This document shows positions 21,401-23,488 of a stretch of 23,488 nucleotides of DNA, in pieces. This stretch comes from a virus. Positions within the stretch are counted from its first letter, which is position 1, and every line of letters starts with the position of its first letter. The notes under the pieces were generated by a model, which was not told where the DNA came from, ran no database searches, and saw only the letters and a program-made list of their open reading frames with translations. The stretch spans positions 1 through 23,488 of IMG/VR virus record IMGVR_UViG_3300026458_000070. The stretch is one strand, 5' to 3'. Made by a program: the position numbers and the translations under genes.

Positions 21401-23488
21401 ACCTTTTTGCTTATATGCGTATATATAAAGTTGTGCTATTTGTTCAGCAAACTTAGAATCAGTTTCAATAGATTGAGCAGTCGCTGCATGAACTAACTCA
21501 TGTGCAATTTGTTCACTTGTATGTTTTGAACCAAAGTAAATAGTGTTGCTACCTAAATCATACTTAGCTTTAGTACCATTATATTCTGGGTCAATTATGA
21601 TATTAACATTTTTATTTTTATCTAAAGCAGCATAAGCTAATTTAGCTAAGTTAGTATCATCAATCTTAGAGATAGCTGTTTTAACTCTTTCCATAGTTTG
21701 TTCTTGGTAAGCTTTACTATTTGTATCTAATGGTTCAACCTTCTCTTCAACTTTAGTTGTAGGTTTAACACTACTTTCATAAGTATTTACTTCACTAAGT
21801 ATTTTAGGTTTAACCCCAAAAGATGTCTTAATTACTTCATTACCTATAGCAGATTGTTTATCAGCAATAATTTGTGTTAACTCTGCTTCTGTTCTACTAA
21901 TGTGAGCATCCATTTTAGCTTGTAATGTCTTATCTTGGGTCATACTTCTAGCATATTTAAGTTCTCTGAGAGCTGCTTCTACAAAGTCATATTTTTTATT
22001 AACTTCGAGTATTTGGTTTTTATATTCTTCTTCCATAGCCAAAGCAAAACTAACAGTTGAGCCAACACTATCGTGATTAAGCATAAGTCCATCTTTATAA
22101 TCTTTAAACTCAGGTCTTGCGTATACAGCTTCAAGTGCTTTAACTAAGATAGCAGCATCTGTCATGTGTTGTAATAAAACCTTAATAGAGTTCATATTTG
22201 GGAAATGTTTCTTAATAGTTGTAAGAGTTTTATCTCCAGTTTCAACTACTGCTTCATTCCACTTCTCAATAGTAGCCCCAAAGTCTTCACGAGCTTCTTT
22301 ATAGCCTTCTGGTGTGTTAATATTCTCAGTATCCATTGTAGCTAGTGGGGGTACAATTCTAATTTGGTCATACAAAGTATTTTCAGAAAATCTTGCTTCC
22401 TCAAGCAGATTATGTATATCCTCTAAAGCTTTAGATTGGTCATTAAATAGTTTAGCACCTGTAGACTCTTCAACAATACTTACTAGTTTATCAGCTACAC
22501 CTTTCTTAGTAGATAATTTAGCAATTAGTTGTATACGTAGTTCATCACCTTCTGGTAAGTCTTTCTTACTATCTATTTCAAGTATATCTAACATCAAAGG
22601 TACTTTATCATTATCAATCATTTCACTAGTTAACTCTTTACTTATCTCAAGTATATTGTTATATTTAGCTTGCCCATAAATGAATTTAGTAAATGGTAAT
22701 TTCATGAGATTACGTGGACCTTTTATTATACCTATACTTGGGTCCATAATTTTATTCATTAAACCTATAATTTTACTATTAGCCCCACCTAAAGCATCTA
22801 ATGAATTAGCTTTCTTGTCACTAAATTTAGCAAGTTCTTTTTCAAGTACTTTAGTAGATAATTGATACATGTCAGAAAACTCTTCAGCTACTTCTGTAGT
22901 CTTTGAGTCATACACTCTCTCACCTAATACTAAATCTTTAACTACCTCAGCTGCCGCTGGAGTTCTTCCACTAGCTTGTAATACTGTAATTAATGCACCT
23001 GACGCTGTAGCATCTGGTTTTACCAAGAAATGTGTATTAACTTCACCTTTAGAATAACCTTGACGGATGTCATTAATAGCAGTTACATAATTGGCAACAT
23101 CCCAAGCAGACTTAGCACCTTTAATTGGTTCATTACCAATATCCATATCTTTACCAATACCAAGTATAAGCCCTAGTTTGTTGGCAGAGCTATCATTAAA
23201 GCTTTCAATATAATCATTAAGCTTACGTCCAGTAGGAGTATTGCTATTACCAAGTATTTCATCAAGTGTTAGTCCTGTTTCATCAGATAAATACCCTAAC
23301 ATATAATCTATTTCTTTTTTACCAAGAGTTTGAACTTCTGGGGAACCAAGAATAGGACGAGCAAAAGCTGCATCAGTTTGATAGTTGAGAGTTTGTTCAA
23401 ATACATGTAGTCTATTTTGTACTGCTGTTTGGTAAGTATAATGTAAGTTACTATCTATAAGTGTATCAAAATCATCAAACAATCTAAC
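18452..23488 (-). CDS. Virion RNA polymerase, N4-like, with HELVH peptidase domain (partial at its N-terminus)
   Basis: The frame is open to the window edge; TTG at 23482 is only the first possible start, so the N-terminal part is missing. Numbering from it, 1676 residues are seen. Single-subunit RNA polymerase motifs occur in order: motif A D157-ATA-S161-G162, motif B R257-x3-K261-x-P263-x5-Y269-G270, with the fixed K-x7-YG spacing of T7 RNAP (K631, Y639), and motif C H470-D471-S. In N4 the virion RNAP (about 3500 residues, injected with the DNA) transcribes early genes. After a Lys/Glu-rich linker, residues 600-770 carry AHELVHAAT (H661, E662, H665) with E718 as possible third ligand, a zincin-type motif. 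The C-terminal 900 residues resemble the long virion-packaged tails of phage polyvalent proteins. It runs leftward, against the replication genes, as in N4. Confidence 0.85.
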   Translation of the reverse strand, partial: VRLFDDFDTLIDSNLHYTYQTAVQNRLHVFEQTLNYQTDAAFARPILGSPEVQTLGKKEIDYMLGYLSDETGLTLDEILGNSNTPTGRKLNDYIESFNDSSANKLGLILGIGKDMDIGNEPIKGAKSAWDVANYVTAINDIRQGYSKGEVNTHFLVKPDATASGALITVLQASGRTPAAAEVVKDLVLGERVYDSKTTEVAEEFSDMYQLSTKVLEKELAKFSDKKANSLDALGGANSKIIGLMNKIMDPSIGIIKGPRNLMKLPFTKFIYGQAKYNNILEISKELTSEMIDNDKVPLMLDILEIDSKKDLPEGDELRIQLIAKLSTKKGVADKLVSIVEESTGAKLFNDQSKALEDIHNLLEEARFSENTLYDQIRIVPPLATMDTENINTPEGYKEAREDFGATIEKWNEAVVETGDKTLTTIKKHFPNMNSIKVLLQHMTDAAILVKALEAVYARPEFKDYKDGLMLNHDSVGSTVSFALAMEEEYKNQILEVNKKYDFVEAALRELKYARSMTQDKTLQAKMDAHISRTEAELTQIIADKQSAIGNEVIKTSFGVKPKILSEVNTYESSVKPTTKVEEKVEPLDTNSKAYQEQTMERVKTAISKIDDTNLAKLAYAALDKNKNVNIIIDPEYNGTKAKYDLGSNTIYFGSKHTSEQIAHELVHAATAQSIETDSKFAEQIAQLYIYAYKQKGKLNPTLTKVIDKLDGMVDKERLHEFMTLGLTNPEFVAELKKVPVGTRIWNKFKAAFMQMLGLPVSDFDTVYGNLLGSLYDAKYSDKTENPKVELGFVDVLNNDYKPYSPSDKKAEGVDKVTQPIADAFVSVDAKMAKLIQNTLDLSVDLTMNKLNGKDYHEKMMKKSKIYRDTYNGIARQWDENTLISKLKIYMNLDDNFDYKAMNKIITASLHAEERKASLEQKEINELQKDITKLYTKDDIKGLHALLSETPLFNLEPTMLTDILTGKITIADAIADIESNPKLTAGQLRNATVIAKDLAGLYVNKITPKHGYKTDLRLPTSISDTVSKLSALYAMDSVENINDLMTKINSSDKHKAMFERLYGISVANKSLDNEVDATISYELDKHTGNLNHMIFEKNNETKVVTLDNINRAMSNGLGWKILRKPTKTTAGIIYRDAGDISFQSGAGVNLKMDPNINLALPSQFEPLANNAVTNTDAQARIILSNEELDTLGYVRNPVYSLIKAHTHRMMLLETQSIREEIVDKFTYSDTVKASTIVKDIKTGEHLWYIKLPKDVSLADMPKEVQMRYTEAHAKSDAGAFGDSVTLVRKDMKDFVEGYKEIQIGETGTTLNKAFSILKKSILLQKIHWVITAPTKIARDAISNVSYLMSRNVPVNVIYSKTKRVMNEMSELTTIREDLLQAEFQNRVKSTPALVSKIAKLENDIKNHPLAAAHFNGFIQSLAIELSSKNEHTLSGLHNDVSSLINYLFKDDKGALNIAGKSIMGMSKFGVNGEDLLIAVANKLGSKTKAASPQAMAEALKEMGEHIKDIKERDDISAYLQEYLGTPGTSMVAVGSAAVQAVDVVAKVVDYENNMDIKVKNFVKEKKRKPSTNELKEMSDNAAQEALENFIDYKVNIPREFRFLEQTGVTSFISFTSRIQRIMFRSLRNNPVNAMFTILLNDMLNLDGGSTIFDANIFERNIFHTPNLGIDVIFPTKVFG

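Noticed and set aside
22314-23057. Plus-strand open frames of 60-120 codons inside the vRNAP gene
   Set aside because: They are Ser/Leu-rich antisense shadows with no ribosome sites in a region fully used by the minus-strand gene.
23480-23482. TTG as the true vRNAP start
   Set aside because: The frame stays open to the window edge, and N4 vRNAP has over a thousand residues before motif A, so the gene very probably begins outside.
1-23488. CRISPR array, insertion sequence, integrase or attachment site
   Set aside because: No regularly spaced repeats, transposase or integrase motifs, or long terminal inverted repeats were seen. The tRNA-Trp is split by an HNH gene, not by an integration event with duplicated ends.

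Overview
This is an AT-rich piece of a lytic podovirus genome. The best fit is an N4-like phage (Schitoviridae), for three reasons. A rightward block carries replication and nucleotide-metabolism genes of the N4 middle-gene type. A leftward gene encodes a giant protein with single-subunit RNA polymerase motifs A, B and C, as in the N4 virion RNA polymerase. The two blocks converge on a bidirectional terminator. The host cannot be named; the host-type promoters seen are textbook sigma70 sites, and low GC suggests an AT-rich bacterial host.

Layout. 1-174 is the 3' end of an upstream gene. 188-3670 is a family A DNA polymerase split by a 933-nt group I intron (1915-2847), which carries an HNH homing endonuclease with its own consensus promoter. 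3651-10187 holds a Cys-rich protein, a Cas4-like nuclease, a small unknown, a MoxR/CobS-like AAA+ ATPase paired with a VWA-domain protein, and a primase-helicase. 10256-12284 holds a Sak4-like ATPase, a probable SSB and a RusA-like protein. Three small unknown genes (12277-13108) lead to class Ia ribonucleotide reductase (nrdA, nrdB), with an anti-Thoeris Tad2-like (DUF2829) gene between the two subunits. A DUF6378-like protein, a small charged protein and a MazG-like NTP pyrophosphohydrolase close the block.

17396-18443 is an RNA-rich island. It holds a structured non-coding stretch ending in a terminator, a sigma70 promoter, a tRNA-Asn with damaged pairing, and a tRNA-Trp(CCA) split in its anticodon by a 437-nt insertion. 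That insertion consists of little more than a promoter and an HNH endonuclease gene. A 35-residue membrane peptide follows. From 18452 to the window edge runs the virion RNA polymerase gene on the minus strand; its N-terminal part lies outside the window, and the polymerase region is followed by a predicted HELVH zinc peptidase domain.

The rightward genes form a tight set with many ATGA-type overlaps, suited to translational coupling: DNA synthesis, recombination and dNTP supply. The most interesting feature is the interrupted tRNA-Trp. Its halves join into a clean 76-nt tRNA, but the insert has no room for, and no visible motifs of, a group I core. All functional calls come from reading motifs by eye; no searches were run.
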